Shown here in pieces: positions 23,801 to 33,320 of a stretch of DNA of 64,000 bases. The notes beneath the pieces were generated by a model. That model searched no databases and was not told where the DNA came from. It worked only from the letters and a program-made list of their open reading frames with translations. The position numbers were made by a program, and so were the translations under genes. Source of the stretch: Owenia fusiformis (Eukaryota > Annelida > Polychaeta > Sabellida > Oweniidae); NCBI GenBank assembly GCA_903813345.2, contig CAIIXF020000007.1, forward strand, positions 31,793,564 to 31,857,563, given 5' to 3'. The number at the start of each line of letters is the position of its first letter. Within the stretch, counting starts at the first letter, position 1.

Positions 23801-26800
23801 TTTATAAGAGTAGACTGTGTATTTTTAAAAGGTCTTTCAAAAAACATGTTGTATCTATTTATTTAAAACAGCAGAAATTCAACCACATGGTCCACCTTTC
23901 AATGAGGACATAAACTTATTTTGGTTTATTCATGTTTTAAATTATATTTGATGCAAAGAGTGAAAACTTAAATTCTAGTCAATCTCAGAGTCTATGATGC
24001 ATATAATGTTTGTTTATTTCAGACAACATATCCATCAGAGACAAAATAAACATAACCTTAGCAGAGATACAGCCCTGCAACAGGCAAGGGAGATGGCCCT
24101 GGAGCATATTGTCACAGGGGGCTATATCAAGGACGCAGTATGGTAAAAGAATTTAATTTGAAAATGCAAAACCTTTTTTGAAAAAACTTCTGATTCAAAA
24201 CTTTTACTAATTTCAAACATTTTTACTACATTTTTGGCTCACACAGTGAGCCTATGGAATTGACCAGGCGTCTGTCCGACCATCCGTTGGGCCAATGGTC
24301 CGTCCGTCAACATTGGCCGCACAAATTAAATTGCTGTTCAGATTGAGTCATATCCACATTCATTTTATGCATATCCATAATGCCAATAAGTTGACTGATT
24401 CGGGTCAATTAACATGGCAGGTATACGAGGGGGGATTCATAAGTAGTGGGACAAATGCTGTAACTTACTCATATCAAACAGATTTTATTAAAATTTGGGT
24501 TGACATGGTAATCATAGACTTCAAGCAAATCTCTGCAGGTCTCTAATACTGAACACTTCTTCAAGGCATTAAATTTGATCACAGTGCAAATGTTTATATG
24601 TGATCCTCGCTTCTAGTAGCTCAATTTCCATATAACCCTCATGTGTCTGATACTTATACTTATGAAAATATGTTCAGTAAAGCAAAATATTATCTGTTCA
24701 CTAAAATGTCTATGCGGTCTATGGGGAATCTCCCGAAGCTAGAAGTCACATTTTTAAAGAAAATTAATTTTTCAGTGGATAAACACAAGGAGCACACGCG
24801 TCTCGAACTCGCAACCTCGTGGTTACGGCACCCAATCGCCTAGCTTGAAACCACATTTCTAGTTGTAATTTTATATGTAGATTTCAAATATGGTATTAAT
24901 TTGACTGAATTTTGAATTTTTAATGATGTAAATCAAGATTATTTCTACTCGCATCTAGGTTATTTTCACCTATCATCGCCAAGTTTGCCCAGTTTCGGAG
25001 AAATTGCCGATTTTGACGTCAAAAAATCAAATTTTCTGTAAATATCAGACACTTTGTTGAAGTAGAACTTTCAAATAATTGGTAGTAGTTTATACTGTAT
25101 GTGCAACATATGTCCTCTGAAGATTTCAAAGCTCTGAGAATTAGAGTTTTTGGTGTTTACTCTATAAAATTTGACAAAAAGCAGGACAGTCATTTTCAGG
25201 GAACATTCTCATGTTTAAAGTCAATGGCAGGTTTTGTGATTGACAAGTTTTTCAAAGTTTTTCACTATACTTGATCATTTCCTGCAATCTACAAGTTGCC
25301 AGGAGCTCAAATCTGACCTTAGTTTTGAGAATGACCTTCAGTGACCTTCGAAAGGTCAAAAAGTTGATTTTTCAAATTGAGTTTTTGGATGTCAATTTTG
25401 GTCACTTTAATCACAAAAGACCTACTGAGCTCTGAATAAGTAAAATGTTCAAGGTCAAAGGCCATCAAACTAGGTCACAAACTGTGCTATCTAAGTTTCT
25501 CAAAGTTCGAGACTTCAAATCGAAATCAATAATTGAGCCAGGCCACAGGAAAAGGGGTCTTATCACAGAATTTTTCATTATTTTGATTTTTTGTTTATCT
25601 TAAAAAGCACAAAGAGATATTTCAAATGAGCCATGGATTATGTCTTAACAATTTTCCTTGCAGATATAGATCAAAAAGAGGGATTTGAATTTAGTACATT
25701 TTCCTCTTAATCTTGGGCACATTTTTGGCTCTGTAGCACAATTTTAATTATTGTGATAAGACCGGTTTTCTTATGGCGAGGCTCAATTTTGTTTGAAAGT
25801 CAGGATATACATTCCTCTGAAGGTTCTACACTGTGTGAGCACAGGACCGTGGATCCTTTGTCTTCTAAAATTCATTTTTGGTCCATTTAGTAGCTTTATA
25901 GATAATTTCATATGTCCTCCATCATGTCCATTGTAATAACCAATGTCACTGTAAACGGTTCTTTTATGAAATGATTTTGTAATAAAAATCAATCAAGTTC
26001 CTCAAATTGAAAATGGCCATCATTTTTATCACAAAAAGCTTGCCTTAAAGGCTTTCTTACAATTATTTTAAGGAGACAGGCTGGATCCAGTGTACTAAAA
26101 GAGGACACCATAATATCAAAGTACTTAGGTATTCCACAAGGTACAGGAACATCCACCCAACAACTCACTAAACTCAACAGGGATGAAAACAATAGAGTAC
26201 TTTCTACTGTAAGTATTTCAGCTATAAATGAAATAATAATGGTAATGAAAATATATTTGGGGGTTGAAAGATTGACGGACGTGTTGTCACATCCATCACA
26301 TCCCCATCTGACAGCCATGGAATAAGATGATCTGGGACAGTGCAATTATTAACATAAATTTGACAAATTTTGAAGCTTCTCTTTGTGCCTTTAAATGTAA
26401 GTGATAGTCGTTTAGACTAGAAGTAATCTTCATTTTGATCATTAAACATGAAATAAAATTTGTATTAGGCTAAATTAAATATTGTATCTGAATGCAAGTA
26501 AAATTACATCTAGAAATGTGGTTTCAAAAATTGTTAATCAACTTTAAAAACTTAATTTTTCTTTGAGAATGTGACTTCTAGTCAGGGCGATTTCTTTTAG
26601 TGGATAGATACATTTTTTTCCTGGACATATTTTCATTTGTATAACCATCAGATACATAGGCGTAATATGAAAATTGATCCACTATATGATCCAATGCCAT
26701 GCTATCAGATCCGAATTAGCCACCAGGCTGAGAAACTGGTAACATCCTCCTGGCATCTGGGTTATTGACAACTCTTGGTGTGTTTTTATAGGTGAAAAAT

Positions 26801-27445
26801 GGCATGGAAGTAATAACAGCCCAATGCATCCATTTAGCCAGTGGTGCTACTGTCAAGAATGGGGATATCATTGAACTCAATGATACATACTATGTAAGTT
26901 CAAACTACTAGGATACAGCAATATTGATTAACTCAGAATAATTATACAGTATAATCTGTTGGAGGTGACACATTGTTTTGTCTTTTTGTGTTCAGTATCC
27001 ATGTGCAGTAAATCATTGGGTGATATTTTCATTCAGTTCTGTTACCATGGCAATAAGAATCATTAACAGTTTATTCAAAATTATTATTATTGGTTATGAA
27101 AACAAATAAAATTGTGCCTGAGAATCATTTCTACAATAAAAAGTAAATCCACTCATTTCATTTCAGATGTTCAAGGAAGGGTACAGAGAGAAAGTGAATG
27201 GGGAAGAATTTATACTAGTTGACAAAACATCTCATAAAGAAACACTACTTTTGCAGGAAAAAATGACCCTTTTAAAAGTAGTTCAAGCCCCATCTATGAC
27301 AATACCCTTAATGCAGCATCAAGTGAGCAAAGTATCTGTTGTTCATTCCTGTTCAACAGAGAGGTGCTACTTTAACCCAGTTTCAAAATCATTTAAACAT
27401 CAGGGAGGAAAAAAATATATATTAAACACTTTCGCCCTGTATTAG
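14898..27445 (+). CDS. Plavaka/CMC-type DDE transposase, 18 exons, 801 aa
   Basis: Exons 14898-15279, 15820-15896, 16854-16979, 17333-17510, 17698-17799, 18076-18187, 18753-18900, 19089-19156, 19433-19546, 21814-21949, 22232-22279, 22484-22561, 22932-23054, 23573-23649, 24023-24142, 26073-26208, 26792-26893, 27167-27445. Phases agree throughout with no stop; intron 3 uses a GC donor. Order: N-terminal C2H2/U1-type finger (CRPCEVSF...HLTTSKH), acidic linker, FPTKAFYLLYVM, first candidate catalytic Asp at D267 (FADSFGT), second at D352 (FVTDLMASSDLCSHLG) beside a CPKCK knuckle, INPHRSLVPYGTLHMLSLG, then candidate catalytic Glu at E579 (FSEDIFEKSHKNFR) and EHIVTGGY. The tail VVHSC...YILNTFAL matches the Plavaka C-terminus. 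Block order and spacing follow fungal Plavaka transposases as I remember them; the DDE assignment is by alignment to those. Expected to cut the element ends in the nucleus. Confidence 0.92.
16310..16800. repeat. GGTCA-rich dispersed repeat in transposase intron 2
   Basis: Iterated TGACCTTCAATGACCTTCTC and AAGGTCAAAAAGGTC blocks after a GGCGGTTGGCGTCCGGCGGTTGGCG segment. An inverted relative lies at 3440-3720 (GAAGGTCAAAATC, ACGCCGAACGCCGAATACC); others are near 25300-25500 and 36200-36800. Non-coding. Confidence 0.7.
18325..18692. mobile_element. MITE with long inverted arms
   Basis: GTGGGGAATCAAAATGAGGG at the left is mirrored by CCCTCATTTTGATTTTCCAC at the right (25 of 27 bp). Inner arms also pair (GGCACTG / CAGTGCC and ATCAAGGTATTTTG). 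368 bp, in intron 6 of the transposase gene. Confidence 0.85.
19853..20976 (-). mobile_element. Decayed Tc1/mariner-type element
   Basis: TIRs CAGGGTGGGCCAAATAAAAC and its inverse end at 20976, with TA flanks at 19851-19852 and 20977-20978. The inverted similarity extends over 100 bp. On the minus strand about 20300-20590 reads FIFQQDMPRT and, in another frame, DLDAWPANSPDANVVD, matching the FQQDxAxxH and WPxxSPDxNP blocks of mariner transposases, with stops and frameshifts. Lies in transposase intron 9. Not active. Confidence 0.85.
24440..26650. repeat. Inverted-repeat segment around transposase exon 16
   Basis: Blocks at 24700-24880 (AGAAGTCACATTTTTAAAG, CAGTGGATA, AACCACATTTCTAG) recur inverted or rearranged at 26490-26620 (CTAGAAATGTGGTTTC, GAATGTGACTTCTAG, AGTGGATAGATA). 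Probably two insertions of one family on either side of exon 16. The rest, including 25270-25760, is GGTCA-rich repeat with no gene. Confidence 0.55.
24782..24848 (-). repeat. tRNA-derived (SINE-like) fragment
   Basis: On the minus strand it reads AGGCGATTGGGTGCCGTAAC, then GAGGTTGCGAGTTCGAGACG, resembling a tRNA from D-arm to a B-box (GTTCGAGAC). No full cloverleaf or acceptor stem is evident, so it is a SINE remnant rather than a working tRNA. Confidence 0.5.
26610..26765. repeat. Dispersed repeat, copy 2
   Basis: Diverged direct copy of 8720-8910 (for example CATTTGTATAACCATCAGA, GTAATATGAAAATTGATCC, GAGAAACTGGTAAC), in intron 16 of the transposase gene. Confidence 0.7.
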
Positions 27446-29500
27446 ATACTCTATGTTCTAGCAACTGTCGCCATGTTCATTTCCATGAACATTTCCTGCC
27501 AACAAAAAACCTTCAGTGGTTGTAGGTGTTCACTTCAAAGAGTGGGATTTATTCAGAAGTGAGTAGAGTTTGTGTGGAGGAAGGGTGTCCACTAGAGATA
27601 GGTGTTCACTAATAAAGGTTTTACTGTTGTAAATCAGTCTGATTCATAAGATAACATGACATAATAGAAGTCTTGTATAAAGTCAAACTAGGTCACAAAC
27701 TATGTTATCTCAGTTTATCAAACATTCGTGGCGAGGTACGAATCAATTTGAGTTATAGTATCAAAATTTCAGAAAAAACGGTTTTGGTTGGGCCAGACTG
27801 CCATGGACTTACATGTTAGAAACTTGCAATATTCACTTATTTTGTGGTTTATAAAAAAGCGTAGAAGTGTACAGTTGGTTGAATCTGTCTGAAACCCGAA
27901 TTGCATGGGATGACTCTGTCAATGTACATGAAAATGTTGATTGTCTAATGAATAATTCAGTGTTTTAAAGAATTTTAGCATGGCATCAGTGGAGATTTAA
28001 TCTAAAAAAGTTGTAAAGTCATAACAATTATTTAAGTGACATGCGTGAGACTTCAGAGCTGTAAAGAAACTCCACTATTGTCAAAATTTGAACAAACTGG
28101 AGATTTTGATTTTGATCTCTTGAAAGCCTATGATGGTACTTAAGAATTGAAACTTCGTGACTTCTGTGTAGGTTGAGGTTTGCAGTTTACAAGGTGTGAT
28201 CTTGAAAAAAACATAATATGTGCTCTGTACTGTTAGAGTTAATGAATAAAGAATCTGATGCAATAAGAAGGAAGACCCAAGAGAATAAAATCTATCATCT
28301 TCATAAAATAAGGCAGCTTATTCTATAATATTGTATTCGTAACTACTTTCTTATCAGGCCCTACCCAGGTGGGATCGAACTGCTCCTCCAAACAAAATTT
28401 TTAAAAGCATGCAGTTTTTCAATATTCTGAGCACTTTTCAAGTAATTTTGGGTCCCTTGAATTTTTGGAAAGTGAAACCCCACCCTTGGCAAAAGCTGGC
28501 TACGGGCTTGACTTAATTATCAATCTGGAGATTCAATTATTCAGGCTACCCAAAGCAGATAATAAGTATATAAATAATAAATATCAAGACATTGTACATT
28601 GGTTTTTTAATGGACTTCTTCATGGGTATATAATATGTATTTGCAACAACAATGAACTTCCAGCAATGTATTGCTAGACCAGATTTTCTTTAACAATTGC
28701 AATGGCGTCTAAATGAAGTCTAAAAAACGACCATAGACATTTCTGAAGAAGATCCGATAAAGACTTACTATGGTCTCCTCTTTACGCTTAAGATATATGA
28801 AAAGTAATGAGATATACATGTTAGTACTAAAATGTATTACATTTGTGATTATTTTATTTGTTCATCGGAAAATTACATATTAATCAAATATAAATAAAAC
28901 AGAACGCTAATGATTTAAACATATGACACACAACGTCTTTTGTTTGTTTTTCATTTTATCAACAAGTACACCTAAAGCCAGAGTAAATGAGGACGATGAG
29001 GACAGAGGCGTACGTATTTCTTATTGTGTGTAGGCAATTTCGAAAAAAAATTGTAAAAACAGGCATTCATTATTGTAAAAAGGGATAATATGGCTCAACT
29101 TAAATTAATGTTTAATAAAGATTAAATCAACATTGTTATCCTCGTACTCCGTGGCAGTGTAGTCTTCAACATATCACTGCAGCGGGCAGATCGTTTACTG
29201 TAAGCGTAGCATGGCAACTTCGAATAAACCATTGATGTGATTGGTTCTTGTCCCATGTTCATGTCACGTGATTGTGTGAAATCACCAAATTTTGGAGATT
29301 TCTTCATCTGCCCGCCGCAATGTCTATTCCGAGACACTGCATGGGAGTTTGTGTTATCCTATGCCAAGTAGTTTTAAAGAGCTAGAGATAAGTTGGTTAG
29401 ATATATCCCGTAATCCTGATTTTGAGGTTTCCATATCCAGAACCTCCATATCTCCCGCCATATTCCCCGGCTTCCGAGCATATCTTCCCGCTTCAGGTAA
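27446..29500. other. Right flank of the transposon, no gene seen
   Basis: About 2 kb between the transposase stop and the A-rich tract. A candidate poly(A) signal AATAAA is at 27611-27616. A diverged GGTCA-type repeat lies near 27670-27800. Around 29170-29320 are an inverted pair GCGGGCAGAT / ATCTGCCCGC and a CACGTG E-box. I see no supported coding region. Confidence 0.6.
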
Positions 29501-29504
29501 TTGA

Positions 29505-29750
29505 AAAAAAATGTTAAATATTTTTTTAATTTGAAAAACAAATTGAAAAAAATTTTGAAAAAAAAATTTTGGAAAAAAAAGCTGAAAAAAGATTTTGAAA
29601 AAAGTGCAAAAATTCGAAAAAAAATTTGGAAAAAAATGGAAAAAAGATTTTGAAAAAAATTGCAAAAATTCGAAAAAAAATTTGAAAAAAAAGTTAGAAA
29701 AAAAATTTGAAAAAAAAATTTGAAAATAAAGTTGAAAAAATCTGAAATAT
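29505..29750 (+). repeat. Strand-asymmetric A-rich tract
   Basis: Irregular repeats of TTTGAAAAAAAATTTGAAA type, about 245 bp with long A runs and hardly any C on the plus strand. It lies just inside the right subterminal repeats. A Phe/Lys-type open frame on the minus strand is an artefact of composition. Confidence 0.9.
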
Positions 29751-29754
29751 GTCC

Positions 29755-30010
29755 TCAAGCTTGAATCAAGCCTGAAAAAATCAAGCTTGAGAAAATCAAC
29801 ATTGATTCATGCTTGATTCAATGTAGATTTTGGCTTGAAAATCTCAAGCTTGATTCAGTGTTGATTTTTCAGGCTTGATTCAAGCTTGAGAATATCAATG
29901 TTGAATCAAGCTTGATTTTAAGGTTGAATCAGCATTGAGGTTTTTCAATGTTGAATCAAGCTTGATATCAAGCTTGAATCAACCCTAATTTGCCATCAAC
30001 ATTGATTCAA
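29755..30010. repeat. Right subterminal repeat cluster
   Basis: About 255 bp made almost wholly of TTGAATCAAGC, AATCAAGCTTGA, GCTTGATTCA and CAACATTGATT in both orientations, mirroring the left end. It is denser and less diverged than the left cluster. Confidence 0.92.
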
Positions 30011-30031
30011 CCTTGGGAAATATTTGCTGTG
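30007..30031 (-). repeat. Right terminal inverted repeat
   Basis: On the minus strand it reads CACAGCAAATATTTCCCAA then GGTTGA. Followed by the duplicated TA at 30032-30033 and then reductase exon sequence. Confidence 0.95.
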
Positions 30032-30060
30032 TAGGCCTCTCTTGGAATGTTCTTCAAGCC
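30032..30060 (-). CDS. Aldo/keto reductase exon 3, upstream piece
   Basis: A 29-nt exon start after the acceptor TTATGGTTACAG, encoding GLKNIPREA plus the first two bases (TA) of a tyrosine codon. It then runs straight into transposon sequence with no splice donor at the boundary. Relatives read IPREAYYLATKVGRY at this place from memory, so the two pieces are one exon. Confidence 0.9.
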
Positions 30061-32664
30061 CTGTAACCATAAAATACAAGGCTCTCTTGGCTCTTGAGTA
30101 AGTAAATGTATCTAATGTAAATAATGTATCATTTGTTCGAAAAATGTTTTACCCTGGACATATGATCTAAACATATTGTCTTTCCATGATAATTAATTGT
30201 AAATCATGAATCCATTCACATCCACATCTATGAATAAGGGTATATATTATAATATTGCGGCTCCAGAGCCAACAACTCCTTTTATATAACGACACACATT
30301 CTAGCAAGAGAGCATATATTACAATCCATAACTCCAATGACAAAATAGTACTTGCTCGCCTTGCTTACCTTTCCCAATACAGTTTCAGCTTTACCATGAC
30401 CGTACCAAGGAGCAACGTCAATTAGATTGATGCCACTTTTCACAACCTTTTCTACCACCTTTATACACTCTTCCTCATCTGTCTCGTGGAAGACGCTGCC
30501 AAGAGAAGACGCCCCTAAAATCATGTCATACATGAGTATTCTAGCTAGAAGTCCTTGTGACATAGGTTGTGAGAGTATATAGTGCAGGGTATTATATCAA
30601 GACTATACCTCAGTATTACAGTTGCGTACATAATTTAAATGACGTGAAAGGACAGAGACAGATTGGAAAATAATGATAAAAGTATTTTGCTCTTATCATT
30701 CCAGGGTATCCTTATTCTTAAAACATCCATCAGTTCGAACTTTTGGATAATAATATTCGATGTTAAGCATATCAGGCAAAAAACACGGGTGTTAAAACAC
30801 GAATATACCATGAGCACATGCTTTGAGGATCCGCGTTGTTTGAACCTACCGCCGAGCACACTCATACATTAAGACCCGTTACACAGTCATGATACCGCCG
30901 AGCAAGCTCATTGCATCATCGGGTCTGCTTTACCCCCATGAAAAAAAGAAAACGTGTTTGGGGACGTCAACTTCTTTATCTATTTTGATATCTCAAAAAA
31001 TGAAACATGTCAAAACTTCTACTCAAGGTACACATGACAAACCAAGATACAGCCATCTTTACCCCATGCCGGGACCCCATGCAAGATATAGAGGTTCTTG
31101 TCTGAATACCTGTGCAAGATGTGAACAAATCTGTGCGCATATTTTACCTAGTCCAATTATCGTTAAATTTTGACAGTTTTTAATGTTTATAAATTGAAGT
31201 ATTATTAACACATTGTGCAGCCAATCCATATCCAATAGCCTACAAAGAGAATTTCAACACATGTTAAGCATATATCGATTGCAAACCTACATGACACATA
31301 GGCCTACATTCATCGTTTTGATAACCTATTTAAAAATGCGATCATACCAAAGCTTAGGAGAGAGACATCCATCCCTGTTGCGCCCAGTGCATTGTATTTC
31401 ATCTTCATTACATCGTCGGCATTGTGCCACCCTTTAACAAATGTCCCAGGAAGATTCATGATATTGACAGTGTTGTCAGAGAACACAATATAGAGATTGC
31501 GAATAAATTCTCCTTGTTGCTTGCTAAGTATGACTTATTTTCCTAGAGTATTTCCCTACGTTCAACTCTGTCTCTGTTATGAACAGAACAGCTCTATCAA
31601 TAATACTCTCCAAGTGATATGTTCTGGTCTGTTAATCTCTTTCAAACGCTATATTTGTTTCCTTCCTGTAATACAGTAATGTCATATGACATGTAGGTTT
31701 ATCAATACATTGATTCAAGATATATATAGAACTTCATAATCACAGCATTGCATTTGTTAAAATAATACAATGAGTGCACTTGTTTATCTACTATAGTACT
31801 CTGGGTGGTATGAACATATCAGTTTATACTTGCTGTGTACACACTGGCATGTATAGTACTACGGCCAAGGACATTTGTGTCCGAAACACCTAGATTCAAT
31901 TTGACTTTAGATTTCTTGTAGGGGACCCCAAGGCATGTAAAAAAAGTTTGTGAACCCTTGCAAAGCAGGCTCAAAAGTGCTGAGTCAGCAAATTTTATCA
32001 TTTCAAGTCGGAGTTTGACCATATCAGTTTGAAACTATTTAATATCTCATTTGAAGATGTTGCAATTATATTGAAACATCATAAATATATCAATAAGGCA
32101 TGTATAAAGAATTCCTGAAAGTTTGGGTCTTATCCAACAAAGTTTGCTAGAGATATGGGATAATTTGTCCCTAAAGGTTCATAATTTCTCTTCAAAATTT
32201 CTTAATCAGTCGATAGTTAATCAGTCATTTAAAAAAATAGTAAGGACCTATGGTGTATAAAACCTGATTAAAAACTTCACTGATGATGTTAGCAAATATG
32301 CATAAGTTTCACCAAAAAGTACATATATCTATTTTTCTGATTTTTCTCTTTACCTTCCCCTAAAAATTCAAGAAAGGGGGCTTGGCACCTTACACGTCAG
32401 TTGTTGCTAGGGTCAAATAAAAATGTGTATCATTATAGCAAAATGTCTTATTCTAAATAAATATTAACACTATATGTGACATCATAATATGCAAAACATA
32501 TTCATTATCTACCGTTTTGTACTTTTTACAGCTTATCATTGCCATACCCTATAACACCATATGCATATTTCGCCTTGAAATTTTAGAATTACTTAGTTCA
32601 ATCAATGAAAGTTTGATGATAATCAGTTTATTGTGTCAAAAACTACAGTACTTTACAAAACATG

Positions 32665-33320
32665 CTCAAAGTGGGCACTTCTCCTCTCTATGCACAAACG
32701 AATCCTGCGAACAAAGTTATTAATGACCCTGACCTATACACATTAATGTGGATGGTTAATATTGGGGTATAGTAGTCATTGGCCTCTTAAGATTGTTAGG
32801 GGCCTGTCAGTTATACACATTGGCTTTGAGAAATCCTCAAAGATAAAAATTTGGAGGATTTACATCTGGTGAATGAGCTGCCCATATGGTTTGCGTTCTG
32901 CAACTGATGAGCTGACCACCAAAGCATTGCTTAAACCATGCATTTCAGCATATCATTTGCAGTGTTTGGTGGTATTGGCTTGTTGAAACCACTGCTTATC
33001 TCCTTATTAGATGTTCCTTCTGGTGCTTAGTGACCTCCAAAACTTAATGAGAATTTACTGGTCCTTGTTCATGGTGATAGCAATTCCCCAGTCACATTCA
33101 AACCAAAAAGGACTGATGATTCCATATTTCCTCATTGCCACCCAGGCGATGTTGTTCAGAATGCAATGGATGCTGTAACACTTTATCAGGAGGATGTAAG
33201 CCCCAGTAGCAATTGTTCTTGGAACAAACTTGTCCATTCAGAAAGACATGTGTGTAGGAGGATCATCAACAACTTTGTTCGCCGGATTGAATTGTGCATA
33301 GAGAGGAGTGGTGCACATTT
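32665..33320 (-). pseudogene. Mariner-type transposase remnants, two inverted pieces
   Basis: Minus strand, about 33000 to 32668: WFQQANTTKH, then TIWAAHSPDVNPPNFYL-stop-GFLKANVYN, then NNFVRRIRLCIERRSAHFEH and a stop. These match the FQQDxAxxH, WPxxSPDxxPxDFxLWG and C-terminal blocks of mariner-like transposases, broken by stops and frameshifts. A second C-terminal piece (NNFVRRIELCIERSGAHLGH then stop) lies on the plus strand at about 33245-33320. An end-like GGACACCCTGTA occurs near 33778-33789. Dead element. Confidence 0.8.

Larger units (their letters stand above)
5031..30031 (+). mobile_element. 25-kb CMC/Plavaka-type DNA transposon with two divergent genes
   Basis: Ends are inverted: CACAGCAAATATTTCCCAA at 5031-5049 and its reverse complement at 30013-30031, extending to 25 bp with one mismatch. 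TA dinucleotides at 5029-5030 and 30032-30033 form the target duplication. Both ends carry dense subterminal repeats. Inside are an 18-exon transposase (plus) and a 7-exon accessory gene (minus), starting from a shared central promoter. CAC-starting termini, short target duplication, subterminal repeats and transposase type all fit the CACTA-Mirage-Chapaev (CMC) supergroup, Plavaka branch. Size is inflated by introns containing other transposons and a minisatellite. Both genes look intact, so the element may be autonomous. Orientation is opposite to the host reductase gene. Confidence 0.93.
3146..31408 (-). pseudogene. L-galactose dehydrogenase-like aldo/keto reductase, exon 3 split by a 25-kb transposon (3' end off window)
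   Basis: Minus-strand exons: 31348-31408 (starts MKMKYNALGATG), 30369-30514, 30032-30060 plus 4896-5030 (one exon, split), 4400-4530, 3929-4031 and 3146-3277. All junctions are GT-AG and phases agree, giving 245 residues. The aldo/keto reductase tetrad is visible: D53 and Y58 (LIDVAPWYGHG), K84 (LTTKVGRY) and H125 (VHDMEFAPSLD). The segment KGVGVINASPVSMGLL and the IDVAPWYG style point to the L-galactose dehydrogenase-like subgroup of NAD(P)-dependent oxidoreductases. A transposon at 5031-30031 interrupts codon 79. Dropping it with one TA copy gives a 162-nt exon of exactly 54 codons. As read, this allele should give a protein truncated after about residue 79. Apart from the insertion nothing is broken, so the event looks recent. 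C-terminal exons are outside the window; the substrate is unknown. Confidence 0.93.

Noticed and set aside
14898-27445. A domesticated host gene derived from a transposase
   Set aside because: It lies inside intact TIRs with a target duplication and retains candidate catalytic residues, so it is better read as part of a transposon. Domestication cannot be fully excluded without other copies.
29354-29758. A 134-codon Phe-rich minus-strand frame
   Set aside because: Product of the A-rich tract and its lack of stop codons.
3146-31408. Two separate aldo/keto reductase genes, one near 3-5 kb and one near 30-31 kb
   Set aside because: The pieces do not overlap. They join at a single codon with TA on both sides and transposon ends between, so they are one gene.
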